Part shown: positions 1 through 11,167 of the stretch, in pieces
Position numbering within the stretch: the stretch's first letter is position 1
Layout of the letters: each line of letters starts with the position of its first letter
DNA from: Mesorhizobium_B sp963522145
Lineage (GTDB): Bacteria; Pseudomonadota; Alphaproteobacteria; Rhizobiales; Rhizobiaceae
Direction of reading: 5' to 3'
Assembly: GCA_963522145.1 (NCBI GenBank)
Contig: CAUQXI010000009.1
Coordinates: 1-64,000, forward strand
Length of the DNA stretch: 64,000 bases
The notes under the pieces: generated by a model
What the model saw: only the letters and a program-made list of their open reading frames with translations
The model's database searches: none
Told to the model about the DNA's origin: nothing
Translations under genes and position numbers: made by a program

Positions 1-2551
1 CCACCTCGATCGCCTCGCTGAGATAGGTGTCGAACAGCAGCGGGTTCTTGCCGAGCAGCGTGTTGATCTGGCCGGTCTTATCATTCGGATAGCGTTGCTT
101 GATCTCCTCGGGCACGAGCTCCGGGACGGTGCCGAGGAGATAATTGGCGAGCATCCCTTCATCGTGGATGATCTGCATTGCGCGTCCGCCCAGCACATAG
201 GATGGTCGCACCACGAGGGGAAAGCCAAGCTCGCCTGCGATCAGGCGCGCCTGCTCCACCGAATAGGCAATGCCGTTGCGCGGCTGGGTGAGGCCGAGCC
301 GCTTGAGCAGCTTCTGGAAGCGGTCGCGATCCTCGGCCAGGTCGATCGCGTCGGGCGAGGTGCCAAGGATCGGAATGCCGGCCCGTTCGAGCGCGTCGGC
401 GAGCTTGAGCGGCGTTTGTCCGCCGAGCTGGACCACGACACCCTGCAACGTGCCCTTGGCTTGTTCCACGCGCAGGATCTCCAGCACGTCCTCGTCGGTC
501 AGCGACTCGAAATACAGCCGGTCGGAGGTGTCGTAGTCGGTGGAAACGGTTTCCGGGTTGCAGTTGATCATGATGGCTTCATAGCCAGCCTCGCGCAGCG
601 CGAAGGCGGCATGGCAGCAGCAATAATCGAACTCGATGCCCTGGCCGATGCGGTTCGGTCCACCGCCAAGGATCACGACCTTCTTGCGGTCGGACACGCC
701 CGACTCGTCGGCGAGCACGCCGGCGAACGGCGTCTCATAGGTGGAATACATATAGGCGGTGGGCGAAGCGAACTCGGCCGCGCAGGTGTCGATGCGCTTA
801 TAAACCGGATGAACATCGAGCTTTTCGCGAGTCTTCCGAATCTCTTCCGGCGAAGTCTTCACGAGGGAGGCGAGGCGAGCGTCGGAAAAGCCATGCGCTT
901 TCAGCATGCGGAGGTTCTGCGCGTCCTGCGGCAAGCCATGCTCGCGAATCCGGGCTTCAAGTGCGATGATCTTGGCGATCTCGTGCAGGAACCAAGGGTC
1001 GATACGGCACATGGCGTGCACGTCCTCGATGGAGGTTCCCGTGCGCAGCGCCTGCGCGACAAGCCGAAGGCGGTCGGGGGTGGGCGTGCCGAGTGCGGCG
1101 CGTACCGCGTTGCGGTTCTCGCCCTCGCCGGCACCCGTCGTGAAGCCGGGAATCTCGATCTCGTCCAGTCCAGTCAGCCCGGTCTCCAGCCCCCGCAATG
1201 CCTTTTGAAGCGATTCCGCAAAGGTACGCCCGATCGCCATCACTTCGCCGACCGATTTCATGGCGGTGGTCAGGGTCGGCTCCGCGCCCGGGAACTTCTC
1301 GAAGGCGAAGCGCGGGATCTTGGTGACGACATAATCGATGGAGGGCTCGAACGAGGCAGGCGTCGCGCCGCCGGTGATGTCGTTCTCCAACTCGTCCAGC
1401 GTGTAGCCGATCGCGAGCTTCGCGGCGATCTTGGCGATCGGGAAGCCGGTCGCCTTCGATGCCAAAGCGGACGAGCGCGACACGCGCGGGTTCATCTCGA
1501 TCACGACGAGGCGGCCGTCCGCTGGGTTGACCGCGAACTGCACGTTGGAGCCGCCGGTCTCCACCCCGATCTCGCGCAGCACCGCGATCGAGGCGTTGCG
1601 CATGATCTGGTATTCCTTGTCCGTCAGCGTCAGAGCCGGCGCGACGGTGATGGAATCGCCCGTGTGGACGCCCATTGGATCGACGTTCTCGATCGAGCAG
1701 ATGATGATGCAGTTGTCCGCGCGGTCGCGAACCACCTCCATCTCATATTCCTTCCAGCCCAGAACCGACTCCTCGATCAACACTTCCGTGGTGGGCGAGG
1801 CGTCGAGGCCGCCGGACACGATGTCGAAGAACTCCGCGCGGTTATAGGCGATGCCGCCGCCCGTTCCGCCAAGCGTGAAGGAAGGACGGATGATGGCCGG
1901 CAGTCCGATCTGGTCGAGGGCGGACGCGGCAACGCCGACCGCGTGCGCGACATAGCGCTGCTTGCGGTCGCCCTCGCCGAGGTTCCATTCGGTTTCGAGC
2001 CGGTCCAGCGCCCGGTCGAGGTCCGCGCCGGAGAGTTTTTGGCGAAGCTCTGCGCGCGCCGCCTCATGGGTGCGCTTGTCGGCGTTCTTCGGCTCTGTCG
2101 CATTGGCAAGCATGGAGCGCGGCGTTTCGAGGCCGATCTTCTTCATGGCCTCGCGGAACAGGGCGCGATCCTCGGCCTTGTCGATGGCTTCCGCATTGGC
2201 GCCGATCATCTCCACGCCATAGCGGTCGAGCACGCCCATCCGGCGCAGGCTCAGAGCGGTGTTCAGCGCGGTCTGCCCGCCCATGGTCGGCAGCAGCGCG
2301 TCGGGACGCTCCTTGGCGATGATCTTGGCGACGACCTCCGGCGTGATCGGCTCGATATAGGTGGCGTCGGCCAGTTCCGGGTCAGTCATGATCGTGGCCG
2401 GATTGGAGTTGACCAGGATCACGCGGAAACCCTCTTCGCGCAGCGCCTTGCAGGCCTGGGTGCCGGAATAGTCGAATTCACAGGCCTGGCCGATGACGAT
2501 CGGACCCGCGCCGATGATGAGGATCGATTGGATATCGGTGCGCTTGGGCAT
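1..2551 (-). CDS. carB: Carbamoyl-phosphate synthase large subunit, C-terminus cut by window edge
   Basis: CarB makes carbamoyl phosphate from bicarbonate, two ATP and ammonia delivered by CarA, feeding arginine and pyrimidine synthesis in the cytoplasm. Reading the minus strand from ATG at 2551, the protein begins MPKRTDIQSILIIGAGPIV, the classic CarB start, followed by the first ATP-grasp half with GGTGGGIAYN and the oligomerisation region. The second half starts near residue 560 with VVILGGGPNRIGQGIEFDY. About 850 of the usual roughly 1,100-1,160 codons are present; the rest of the second ATP-grasp and the MGS-like domain lie beyond base 1. carA lies about 1.6 kb upstream on the same strand, separated by two genes on the other strand, so the two subunits are probably transcribed from separate promoters. 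I found no frameshift. Assignment is very secure. Confidence 0.97.
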   Translation of the reverse strand, partial: MPKRTDIQSILIIGAGPIVIGQACEFDYSGTQACKALREEGFRVILVNSNPATIMTDPELADATYIEPITPEVVAKIIAKERPDALLPTMGGQTALNTALSLRRMGVLDRYGVEMIGANAEAIDKAEDRALFREAMKKIGLETPRSMLANATEPKNADKRTHEAARAELRQKLSGADLDRALDRLETEWNLGEGDRKQRYVAHAVGVAASALDQIGLPAIIRPSFTLGGTGGGIAYNRAEFFDIVSGGLDASPTTEVLIEESVLGWKEYEMEVVRDRADNCIIICSIENVDPMGVHTGDSITVAPALTLTDKEYQIMRNASIAVLREIGVETGGSNVQFAVNPADGRLVVIEMNPRVSRSSALASKATGFPIAKIAAKLAIGYTLDELENDITGGATPASFEPSIDYVVTKIPRFAFEKFPGAEPTLTTAMKSVGEVMAIGRTFAESLQKALRGLETGLTGLDEIEIPGFTTGAGEGENRNAVRAALGTPTPDRLRLVAQALRTGTSIEDVHAMCRIDPWFLHEIAKIIALEARIREHGLPQDAQNLRMLKAHGFSDARLASLVKTSPEEIRKTREKLDVHPVYKRIDTCAAEFASPTAYMYSTYETPFAGVLADESGVSDRKKVVILGGGPNRIGQGIEFDYCCCHAAFALREAGYEAIMINCNPETVSTDYDTSDRLYFESLTDEDVLEILRVEQAKGTLQGVVVQLGGQTPLKLADALERAGIPILGTSPDAIDLAEDRDRFQKLLKRLGLTQPRNGIAYSVEQARLIAGELGFPLVVRPSYVLGGRAMQIIHDEGMLANYLLGTVPELVPEEIKQRYPNDKTGQINTLLGKNPLLFDTYLSEAIEV

Positions 2552-2780
2552 CTTGCTCGTCCGGCTGCGTTCGCGCGGCTTGTCGCCGGGCAGGAAGATC
2601 CCGTCCGGCCGCGCGCGCTTTATCTGTCAGGCTAAGCCGGCCTTATAGGGAAGGGCGGCGGAGGAGGGAACCACCAAAACGGCCGGATCAAAGGTTATCG
2701 TTCGACTTCCACGCTGCGGCAGCCGCTCGGAACAGCGCCGGGCTCCGAACGTTGAAGCTGCAGCTAGGGAGGCGTGAGCG

Positions 2781-2966
2781 ATGGCGACTGAAAATGCAAA
2801 GCCGGGGGCTGGCCGGCAGGCTGCCGAAGCACTGAGAAAGCAGGCGGGACAGGAAGAAGAAAAGGTCGAGCAGGAAAAAGGCTCCGACCTCAAGAAGGGT
2901 GCCGACCGCTTCGAAGAGCGCGCGGAAAGCTCTGATGGGTCGAGCGCCGGCGACAAGCAGGACTAG
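2781..2966 (+). CDS. Small, highly charged hypothetical protein (61 aa)
   Basis: I do not recognise this product. It is 61 residues, almost wholly hydrophilic, rich in Glu, Lys, Ala and Gln, with no hydrophobic segment and no cysteine. The central part is likely to be helical and the tail disordered (SSDGSSAGDKQD). The start ATG at 2781 is preceded by a good ribosome site, AGGGAGG, at 2766-2772, which is the main reason to believe it is real. It is transcribed divergently from carB and lies upstream of the zinc metallopeptidase in the same direction. It could be a conserved small cytoplasmic protein or a spurious reading frame. Conservation in related genomes would decide. Confidence 0.5.
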   Translation: MATENAKPGAGRQAAEALRKQAGQEEEKVEQEKGSDLKKGADRFEERAESSDGSSAGDKQD

Positions 2967-3066
2967 ACGTGCCAAGCGGGATGGGGCTCCGGCGCTGCTC
3001 AAGGGCTTGTTGAAGCAAAGACGGCGCGAACCAAATCGCCTGTCATCCGTTCACCAGCCTTTGATG

Positions 3067-3089
3067 CCGCCGTGCCTTGGCGGGGTTTT
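3067..3089 (+). terminator. Possible weak terminator after the 61-aa ORF
   Basis: Stem CCGCC (3067-3071) pairs with GGCGG (3079-3083) across a 7-nt loop and is followed by GG and four T. The stem is only 5 bp, so this could be chance. It would separate the small ORF from the metallopeptidase gene that starts 24 bases later. Confidence 0.28.
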
Positions 3090-3112
3090 CGATCAGTTGA
3101 GGGGATGCCGAG

Positions 3113-4045
3113 ATGCGCTGGCAGGGACGTCGTCAAAGCAATAATGTGGAAGATGTCCGCGGCAGCGGCGGCGGATTGGGCGGCGGCCTGCCAGGCGGAT
3201 TCGGTCGCGGCGGGGGCGGGCCCTTGCGCATTCCGATCGGACGCGGGGGCGCTGGCGGTGGTCTGAGCATCTCCACCATCGTCATCCTGGTTGTGGTGTT
3301 CTTCGCATTGCGCGCCTGCGGCATCGATCCGCTGGAGATGCTGGCGGGCGGCGGACTTCCCGGTGGCGGCGGCCAGATCACGAGGCAGGAGGGTGGCGCA
3401 CCCTCAAAGGACGAGCAGACGCAGTTCGTCCGCACGGTTCTCGCCGAAACCGAAGATGTGTGGAACGGCATCTTCCAGGCGAGCGGGCAGACTTACCAGG
3501 AGCCCACGATGACCCTGTTCTCTGGACAGGTGCAGTCAGCCTGTGGCTCCGCTTCGTCGGCGTCTGGGCCGTTCTATTGCCCAAACGACCGCAAGGTGTA
3601 CATCGACCTTTCCTTCTATGACCAGCTCGACCGGCAGTTCGGCGCATCCGGCGACTTCGCGCAGGCCTATGTGCTGGCGCATGAAGTGGGCCACCACGTG
3701 CAGAACCTTCTGGGTGTTCTGCCGCGCTACAATCAGGCGCGCCAGAGCATGGGCGAGAGCGAGGCCAACGCCATGTCCGTTCGCGTCGAGCTGCAAGCCG
3801 ACTGCTATGCGGGCATCTGGGGCCACTTCACGGAGCAGAAGGGCATTCTCGAGGCGGGCGACCTCGAGGAAGCGCTCAATGCGGCAACGCAGATCGGCGA
3901 CGATACGCTTCAGCGCCGCACGCAGGGCTATGTGGTGCCCGACAGCTTCAACCACGGCACCTCGGCGCAGCGCCGAACCTGGTTCGAGCGGGGCTTCAAG
4001 AGCGGCCGCTTGCAGGATTGCGATACGTTCAAGAGCCCCGTCTGA
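3113..4045 (+). CDS. Neutral zinc metallopeptidase, YpfJ family, membrane-anchored
   Basis: The 310-residue protein begins with a Gly/Arg-rich low-complexity stretch (about residues 1-50). A single hydrophobic segment follows at about 52-68 (STIVILVVVFFALRACG), then a metallopeptidase domain of the 'putative neutral zinc metallopeptidase' family (E. coli YpfJ). The zinc motif HEVGHH starts at residue 190, with a downstream Glu-containing ADCYAG segment typical of the family. The topology suggests a short cytoplasmic N-terminus and a periplasmic catalytic domain. The start ATG has GAGGGG about 12 bases upstream. The gene is convergent with carA with a gap of 72 bp. The family's substrate is not known. 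The Gly-rich N-terminus is a usual family feature, not a sign of error. Confidence 0.92.
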   Translation: MRWQGRRQSNNVEDVRGSGGGLGGGLPGGFGRGGGGPLRIPIGRGGAGGGLSISTIVILVVVFFALRACGIDPLEMLAGGGLPGGGGQITRQEGGAPSKDEQTQFVRTVLAETEDVWNGIFQASGQTYQEPTMTLFSGQVQSACGSASSASGPFYCPNDRKVYIDLSFYDQLDRQFGASGDFAQAYVLAHEVGHHVQNLLGVLPRYNQARQSMGESEANAMSVRVELQADCYAGIWGHFTEQKGILEAGDLEEALNAATQIGDDTLQRRTQGYVVPDSFNHGTSAQRRTWFERGFKSGRLQDCDTFKSPV

Positions 4046-4117
4046 GCGTCATCGCTGTGGGCTATCGATGCTGTTAGGCCCGGTTCTTCGACTAGGCCTG
4101 TCAGGAGACACAAGAGC

Positions 4118-5329
4118 TTATGCAGCGGAAGCGTTGTTCCCACGCTCGCGCATCAGATCGACAAAGCGCTGGAATAGGTAATGCGAATCCTGCGGGCCGG
4201 GCGAAGCCTCCGGGTGATGCTGCACGGAGAAGACAGGGCGCCCGCGCAGGGCGATGCCGCAGTTCGAGCCATCGAACAGCGAGACATGTGTCTCCTCCAC
4301 GCCGTCGGGCAGGCTTTCCGCATCCACCGCGAAGCCGTGGTTCATCGACACGATCTCGACCTTGCCGGTGGTATGATCCTTGACCGGATGGTTGGCGCCA
4401 TGATGGCCCTGATGCATCTTTTCCGTCTTGGCGCCGAGCGCCAGCGCGAGCATCTGGTGGCCGAGGCAGATGCCAAACATGGGCAGCTCGGTTTCAAGAA
4501 GGTCGCGGATCACGGGCACCGCATATTCGCCGGTCGCCTCTGGATCGCCCGGTCCGTTGGACAGGAAGATGCCGTCCGGTCTCATGGCCAGGATATCGTC
4601 GGCTGGCGTGTTTGCCGGCACGATCGTCACGCGCGCGCCCAAGCCCGTCAGCAGCCGAAGGATGTTGCGCTTCACGCCGTAATCCACAGCAACCACGTGG
4701 AAGGTTGGCTCCGGCGCTTCCGCGAAACCCTCGTTCCAGCTCCATGGCGCCTGAGCCCAGGCAGAAGACTGGCCGGAGGTCACGTCTCTCGCGAGGTCCA
4801 TGCCGACGAGGCCGGGCCAGCTTCGTGCCTGCGCCTTCAAGGCCTCGACATCGAACACGCCATCCAGTGAATGGGCGATCACCGCGTTGGGCGCGCCTTT
4901 CTCGCGGATGGCGACCGTCAGCGCACGAGTGTCGAGGCCGCAAATGGCAACGATGCCGCGCCGCTTGAGCCAGGCGTCGAGCCCGCCCTCGGCGCGGTAG
5001 TTGGAAGGGTCGGTCACGCTCGCGCGGAACACCGCGCCCACGGCACCCGCCCGCGCTGCCGGGTTGAGGTCCTCGGCGTCCTCGAAGTTCGCGCCCACAT
5101 TGCCGATATGAGGAAAGGTGAAGGTGACGATCTGGCCGGCATAGGACGGGTCGGTCAGGATCTCCTGATAGCCGGTAAGGGCCGTGTTGAAAACGACTTC
5201 GCCGACAGCCGAGCCGGTAGCGCCGAGGCCGCGCCCTTCGATCACCGTTCCATCGGCCAGAACCAGAAGCGCGGTGGGCTTTTCCGTGCTCCAGGGTGCA
5301 CTCGACGGCGCGTGGTGGTGATCGGTCAT
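4118..5329 (-). CDS. carA: Carbamoyl-phosphate synthase small (glutaminase) subunit
   Basis: CarA hydrolyses glutamine and passes ammonia to CarB. The 403-residue protein has the N-terminal CPSase small-subunit domain (LADGTVIEGRGLG, then FNTALTGYQEILTDPSY). A class I glutamine amidotransferase domain follows, with the nucleophile elbow FGICLGHQM (Cys about 288) and the His-Glu dyad QHHPEASPG (His about 372, Glu about 374). The full triad is present, so it should be an active glutaminase. ATG at 5329 gives an N-terminus slightly longer than many homologues (MTDHHHAPSSAPW). A good sigma-70-type promoter lies about 95 bases upstream. The gene is divergent from yqeY and convergent with the zinc peptidase. 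Confidence 0.97.
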   Translation of the reverse strand: MTDHHHAPSSAPWSTEKPTALLVLADGTVIEGRGLGATGSAVGEVVFNTALTGYQEILTDPSYAGQIVTFTFPHIGNVGANFEDAEDLNPAARAGAVGAVFRASVTDPSNYRAEGGLDAWLKRRGIVAICGLDTRALTVAIREKGAPNAVIAHSLDGVFDVEALKAQARSWPGLVGMDLARDVTSGQSSAWAQAPWSWNEGFAEAPEPTFHVVAVDYGVKRNILRLLTGLGARVTIVPANTPADDILAMRPDGIFLSNGPGDPEATGEYAVPVIRDLLETELPMFGICLGHQMLALALGAKTEKMHQGHHGANHPVKDHTTGKVEIVSMNHGFAVDAESLPDGVEETHVSLFDGSNCGIALRGRPVFSVQHHPEASPGPQDSHYLFQRFVDLMRERGNNASAA

Positions 5330-5421
5330 GGACGTGTCTCACAGGCCGGCGTGGAAGCGGAAGGGTCGCTGCAACCTGCGTCAACGCAGATGAGCAATCC
5401 GCCGCCCTTTTCAACCGCATG

Positions 5422-5450
5422 CGAATAGTGGCAGGGGAAGGCGCGGTCAA
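5422..5450 (-). promoter_or_regulatory. Predicted sigma-70 promoter of carA
   Basis: On the minus strand, TTGACC (5450-5445) and TATTCG (5427-5422) are separated by exactly 17 bp, close to the housekeeping consensus. Transcription would start near 5415 and leave a leader of roughly 85 nt before the carA ATG. That leader contains the perfect palindrome CTGCGT-CA-ACGCAG (5376-5389), which could be a small hairpin or an operator. It is predicted from spacing and hexamers only. Confidence 0.5.
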
Positions 5451-5491
5451 TCGAAGCCGCGCGTGGTGAACAGGGATAGAGGCGAGCAAGG

Positions 5492-5950
5492 ATGAGCACG
5501 CGCGACAAGATTGCCGAGGACGTGAAGACCGCGATGAAGGCGCGCGATGCCAAACGCGTTTCTACCCTGCGCCTGATGCAGGCGGCCTTCAACGAGCGCG
5601 ACATCCTCAATCGCGGAACGGGCAAGGCGGCGGCGGGGGAAGACGAGGCGATGGCCATCCTCGCCAAGATGGTGAAGTCGCGCGAGGAGTCGGCCAAGGC
5701 CTTCACCGACGGCGGCCGGCCCGAGCTTGCGGAAGCCGAGCGTGGAGAGATCGCCATCATCCGCGAGTATCTGCCCGAGCCGATGGTAGGAGCGGAGACG
5801 GAAGAAGCGATTCGCGGGGCGATCGCAGAAGCCGGCGCCACCAGCCCGCGTGACATGGGCGCGGTGATGGCGCTGCTGAAGACGCGTTTCGGCGGGCGGA
5901 TGGATTTTGGTCAGGCGAGCGGCACGATCAAGCGGCTGCTGTCGTCCTGA
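5492..5950 (+). CDS. yqeY: GatB/YqeY domain protein
   Basis: This 152-residue cytoplasmic protein matches the YqeY family. These are small helical proteins resembling the C-terminal tRNA-binding tail domain of the GatB subunit of Glu/Asp-tRNA amidotransferase. Visible family features are the N-terminal RDKIAEDVKTAMKARDA and the central ESAKAFTDGGRPELAEAE and EIAIIREYLPEPM motifs. The C-terminal part (MGAVMALLKTRFGGRMDFG) is also typical. Length is normal. The ATG at 5492 is preceded by GAGG at 5481-5484. Its position between carA and dnaG is, as I recall, conserved in rhizobia. Its precise cellular role is unclear; a link to tRNA amidation is inferred only from the domain. Confidence 0.92.
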   Translation: MSTRDKIAEDVKTAMKARDAKRVSTLRLMQAAFNERDILNRGTGKAAAGEDEAMAILAKMVKSREESAKAFTDGGRPELAEAERGEIAIIREYLPEPMVGAETEEAIRGAIAEAGATSPRDMGAVMALLKTRFGGRMDFGQASGTIKRLLSS

Positions 5951-6228
5951 CGTTTCGAACCACTCCCTTACCACGGGAGGGGCTTTCCACGACATATCAA
6001 GGATTTCCGCAGCGCGCCGGGTGGCCAGATTGCGCTGCGGCGAAGCCATGCCTCGCGCTCAAGGCTGGTTGAGCGTCGATGAAAACACTATCTTTGTGTT
6101 CTGGACCACGGTCCGCCTCGACCTTCGCGGCGGGACTGCGACGTTTAATCTGCTAAGGATTCGATCTAGACGCGTGAAGCTCCAATATGGGGCAATGAAG
6201 CACTCGCGCGTTTTGCCAGAGCTTGAAG

Positions 6229-8163
6229 ATGCGATTCCTGCCGTCATTCCTTGATGAAATCCGCGACCGGGTGCCGATCTCGTCGGTGATCGGCGCTCGG
6301 GTGACATGGGACCGGCGCAAGACGAATGCGTCGCGCGGTGACTGGTGGGCATGCTGCCCGTTCCACGGCGAGAAGTCGCCGTCCTTCCACTGCGAGGACA
6401 AGAAGGGGCGCTATCACTGCTTCGGTTGCAGCGCGTCGGGCGACCATTTCCGATTTCTGTCCGAGCTTGAGGGGCTCAGCTTCCCGGAAGCGGTCGAGCG
6501 GGTGGCGGACATGGCCGGCGTGCCGATGCCCGCGCGAGACGCGAACGCCGAGCAGCGTGAACGCGAGCAAGCGACGCTGCATCAGGTCATGGAAATGGCG
6601 GCCGCCTTCTTCGAGGCGAAGTTGCAGGCGTCCGAAGGTGCCAAGGCCCGCGCTTACCTGCGCGAGCGTGGGCTGACAGCGGCAACGCAGGCGCAGTTTC
6701 GCCTGGGCTATGCGCCCGACAGCCGCAACGCGTTGAAGGAGCATCTGGCAGCGAAGAACATCGAACGCGAGCTTATCGAGGCCTGCGGCCTCGTGGTCTT
6801 CGGCCCGGACGTGCCGGTCTCCTATGACCGCTTCCGCGACCGGGTGATGTTTCCGATCCTCGATTCGCGCGAGCGCGTGATCGCCTTCGGGGGCAGGGCG
6901 ATGTCGACCGATGTGTCGGCCAAATATCTCAATTCGCCCGACACCGATCTCTTCCACAAGGGCAATGTGCTCTACAACTTCTCCCGTGCCCGCAAGAGCC
7001 TGGAAAAGGACGGCACGCTGGTGGCCGTCGAAGGCTATATGGACGTGATCGCGCTGGCCCAGGCCGGTTTCGGCGCTGTGGTGGCGCCGCTTGGCACCGC
7101 GTTGACGGAGCGCCAGCTTGAGCTCCTGTGGCGCATGAGTCCCGAGCCCGTTCTCTGCTTCGACGGGGATGGCGCGGGCCTGCGCGCGGCATTTCGCGCG
7201 GCCGATCTCGCGCTGCCTATGGTTGAGCCGGGCCGGACGGCGCGCTTCGCTCTTCTGCCCGAAGGGCAGGACCCTGACGACCTGGTGAAAGCAAGCGGTC
7301 GGGATGGTTTCGCCGCCGTGTTGACGGACACGCGCTCGCTGGCCGACCTGCTCTGGATGCGCGAAACGGGCGGTCGGCTGTTTGAAACGCCGGAGCGCCG
7401 TGCGGAATTGGAGAAAACCCTACGCGAGGCGACGGGCCGCATCCGCGACGAGAGTGTCCGGTTTCACTACGGGCAGGAGATGCGCGAGCGGGTTCAGGCG
7501 TTCTTCGGCGCTGCGTATGGCGCATCCCGTAACAAAGGGAGGAACAGGTTCGGTGAGCGCGGCTCAGGCGCTGGCCGGCCCGGAGCGGCAGCAGGGCGGC
7601 TTGCCGTTTCGGAGACGCTCCAGCGTTCTGCGCTTGTGCGGCGCAGCGGCGGCATCATGCCTTTGCGCGAGGCGGTGATCGTGGTGACGCTCGGCAACCA
7701 CCCGCAACTGATGGACGAAAATTTTGATGTGGTGGACGGGCTCGAACTTTCTCATCCCGACCTGCGCCAGCTTCATGTCGTGCTGATCGACGCGCATGCC
7801 CACTGCGAGGAGGAGCACGGCGCGGATCGCGACTGCTGCATGGCCGGCATCTCCCGCTCGGGCCTGGAAGAACTGTGGGAACGGGCGGAAAATCTCGTCA
7901 AGCGCGCCGGCCAGTGGCCAGCACTGGCCGCTGCCTCCATCGAGGACGCGCGCAAGGCGCTTGAACAAGCGCTGCACTTGCACCGCAGCGCCGGCATTCT
8001 ACATAAGGAGCTGAAGGCTGCCGAGGCGGCGCTCGCAACAGAGCCGACCGACGAGCACCTTCAACAACTTCTCGCGGTCCAGCACCAGTTTCAGGATCTC
8101 CAGGCGACGGAAGCCTTGATCGAAGGATTCGGCGTTACCTCGGGCCGCGTGGAGCGGAGTTGA
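6229..8163 (+). CDS. dnaG: DNA primase
   Basis: DnaG makes the RNA primers for lagging-strand replication. From ATG at 6229 the 644-residue protein begins MRFLPSFLDEIRDRVPIS, the normal alphaproteobacterial start. A TTG two codons earlier is less likely. Domains in order: the CHC2 zinc finger (Cys43, His46, Cys64, Cys67, in CPFHGEKSPSFHC and YHCFGCSASGD), then the catalytic core. Next is the TOPRIM fold with VAVEGYMDVIALAQAG and LCFDGDGAGLRA, and last a C-terminal helicase-binding region. The linker around residues 430-460 is Gly/Arg-rich. The 278-bp gap after yqeY holds no gene I can support and only a weak CTCCC/GGGAG stem near 5964-5980. rpoD follows, so this is the alphaproteobacterial form of the macromolecular-synthesis locus without rpsU. 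Confidence 0.97.
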   Translation: MRFLPSFLDEIRDRVPISSVIGARVTWDRRKTNASRGDWWACCPFHGEKSPSFHCEDKKGRYHCFGCSASGDHFRFLSELEGLSFPEAVERVADMAGVPMPARDANAEQREREQATLHQVMEMAAAFFEAKLQASEGAKARAYLRERGLTAATQAQFRLGYAPDSRNALKEHLAAKNIERELIEACGLVVFGPDVPVSYDRFRDRVMFPILDSRERVIAFGGRAMSTDVSAKYLNSPDTDLFHKGNVLYNFSRARKSLEKDGTLVAVEGYMDVIALAQAGFGAVVAPLGTALTERQLELLWRMSPEPVLCFDGDGAGLRAAFRAADLALPMVEPGRTARFALLPEGQDPDDLVKASGRDGFAAVLTDTRSLADLLWMRETGGRLFETPERRAELEKTLREATGRIRDESVRFHYGQEMRERVQAFFGAAYGASRNKGRNRFGERGSGAGRPGAAAGRLAVSETLQRSALVRRSGGIMPLREAVIVVTLGNHPQLMDENFDVVDGLELSHPDLRQLHVVLIDAHAHCEEEHGADRDCCMAGISRSGLEELWERAENLVKRAGQWPALAAASIEDARKALEQALHLHRSAGILHKELKAAEAALATEPTDEHLQQLLAVQHQFQDLQATEALIEGFGVTSGRVERS

Positions 8164-8554
8164 TTGCGAAAGCCTGATCGTTTTGTCGGCACGTCAGGCC
8201 GGCGAAAGCAGTGCAGGATAAGCCAGCTTTAACCAGTTGCGCGAATTGATTCAAAATTGATCAAAGCCGGCGGGAGAGCTCCATGAGTGATTCGCAATCG
8301 GGACGCGAATCAGTCATAGGCGCCTTCAGCCTGCGCTTGGATGATGCTCGGGCATCTGCCTGACGACCGGGAATATGAATGAGGTGGCGGAAACGTTGCC
8401 GCTTGGAATGTGTCGGGCATTGCCCGCCGACTGGAAAGCGATTTTGGCCGCTCCATATGGAATCGGCTCATGCGAGGGGCGCGGCATTCGTTAGCCGATC
8501 TCTCGAACCCGCATCTGGTCAGGCGCAGCAGTGCCCGCTTGGAGACGATAAAGC
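8164..8554 (+). other. Intergenic region between dnaG and rpoD (391 bp)
   Basis: I see no convincing gene here. It contains an AT-richer patch around 8228-8265 and the 35-bp inverted repeat described separately. This is probably where rpoD's own promoters lie, but I could not find a hexamer pair good enough to annotate. Confidence 0.5.
8283..8317 (+). repeat. 13-bp inverted repeat upstream of rpoD
   Basis: ATGAGTGATTCGC (8283-8295) is repeated in inverse at 8305-8317 with 12 of 13 positions pairing (one G-G mismatch) around a 9-nt loop. No T-run follows, so it is not a classical intrinsic terminator. It may be a hairpin at the end of the dnaG transcript or a protein-binding site before rpoD. 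Confidence 0.6.
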
Positions 8555-10588
<2,034 letters not shown>

Positions 10589-10610
10589 GGATATCCGGCT
10601 CTCTGCCGAG

Positions 10611-10634
10611 CCGAGGGTGAAAGATCACTCTCGG
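10611..10634 (+). terminator. Terminator-like hairpin after rpoD
   Basis: CCGAGGGTGA (10611-10620) pairs with TCACTCTCGG (10625-10634), 10 bp including one G-U pair, with an AAGA loop. The downstream T content is poor (ATTCTTTGC about 13 bases later), so termination may be partial. It begins 22 bases after the rpoD stop. Confidence 0.5.
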
Positions 10635-10680
10635 CGGAATGTGCCCGATTCTTTGCTGCGTCGTCGTTGAGCGCCGTTCC

Positions 10681-11103
10681 ATGCCCCAGAAGACGATCAT
10701 GATCGCAACATCGGGCTCTCGGCTCTACGAGTTTACCGAAGAAGCCGAGCGCTTCGTGTCGTTTTCCGGCGCCGCGAGCGGGTTGCTCACGCTGTTCGTG
10801 CAGCACACCTCCTGTTCGCTGTTGGTCCAGGAGAATGCCGACCCGGATGTGCGGCGTGATCTGGACGCCTTCTTCCGCCGACTGGTTCCCCCGGCCGACC
10901 ATCCGACGATGGACTATCTGGTTCACCGCGTGGAGGGGCCGGACGACATGCCCGCGCACATCAAGGCAGCGTTGACGGCGGTTTCGCTTTCGGTCCCGGT
11001 GACCGAAGGCCGGCTCGCGCTCGGAACATGGCAAGGCATCTATCTGTGGGAACACCGCGCGCGGCCGCACCGGCGCAGCATCGTCATGCACTTGAGTGCC
11101 TGA
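10681..11103 (+). CDS. yjbQ: YjbQ / UPF0047 family protein
   Basis: The 140-residue protein matches the YjbQ (UPF0047) family from end to end. It has VSFSGAASGLLTLFVQHTSCSLLVQENADPDV at its centre (quoted here as overlapping family signatures HTSCSLLVQENADP and DHPTMDYLVHRVEGPDDMPAH) and the C-terminal GTWQGIYLWEHR. Some members show weak thiamine-phosphate synthase activity, but the true role is unsettled. The start is taken as ATG at 10681. A GTG- or ATG-led extension to 10639 would add a Cys-rich stretch that is not family-like. It is downstream of rpoD beyond the hairpin and is probably transcribed separately. Confidence 0.93.
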   Translation: MPQKTIMIATSGSRLYEFTEEAERFVSFSGAASGLLTLFVQHTSCSLLVQENADPDVRRDLDAFFRRLVPPADHPTMDYLVHRVEGPDDMPAHIKAALTAVSLSVPVTEGRLALGTWQGIYLWEHRARPHRRSIVMHLSA

Positions 11104-11167
11104 CCTCTGGCGTGGAAGATAAGCGCAGCGCCCGTTTCCGGTGCGTGTCGGGACAAGGAGCCTAGCC

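Noticed and set aside
95..2635. A very long open frame (846 codons) on the plus strand
   Set aside because: It is the antisense of carB, whose minus-strand protein is a clear match. The antisense product has no family features; high GC keeps stops rare.
5964..5980. Possible terminator after yqeY (CTCCC/GGGAG)
   Set aside because: Only 5 bp of stem and no T-run, so not strong enough to annotate.
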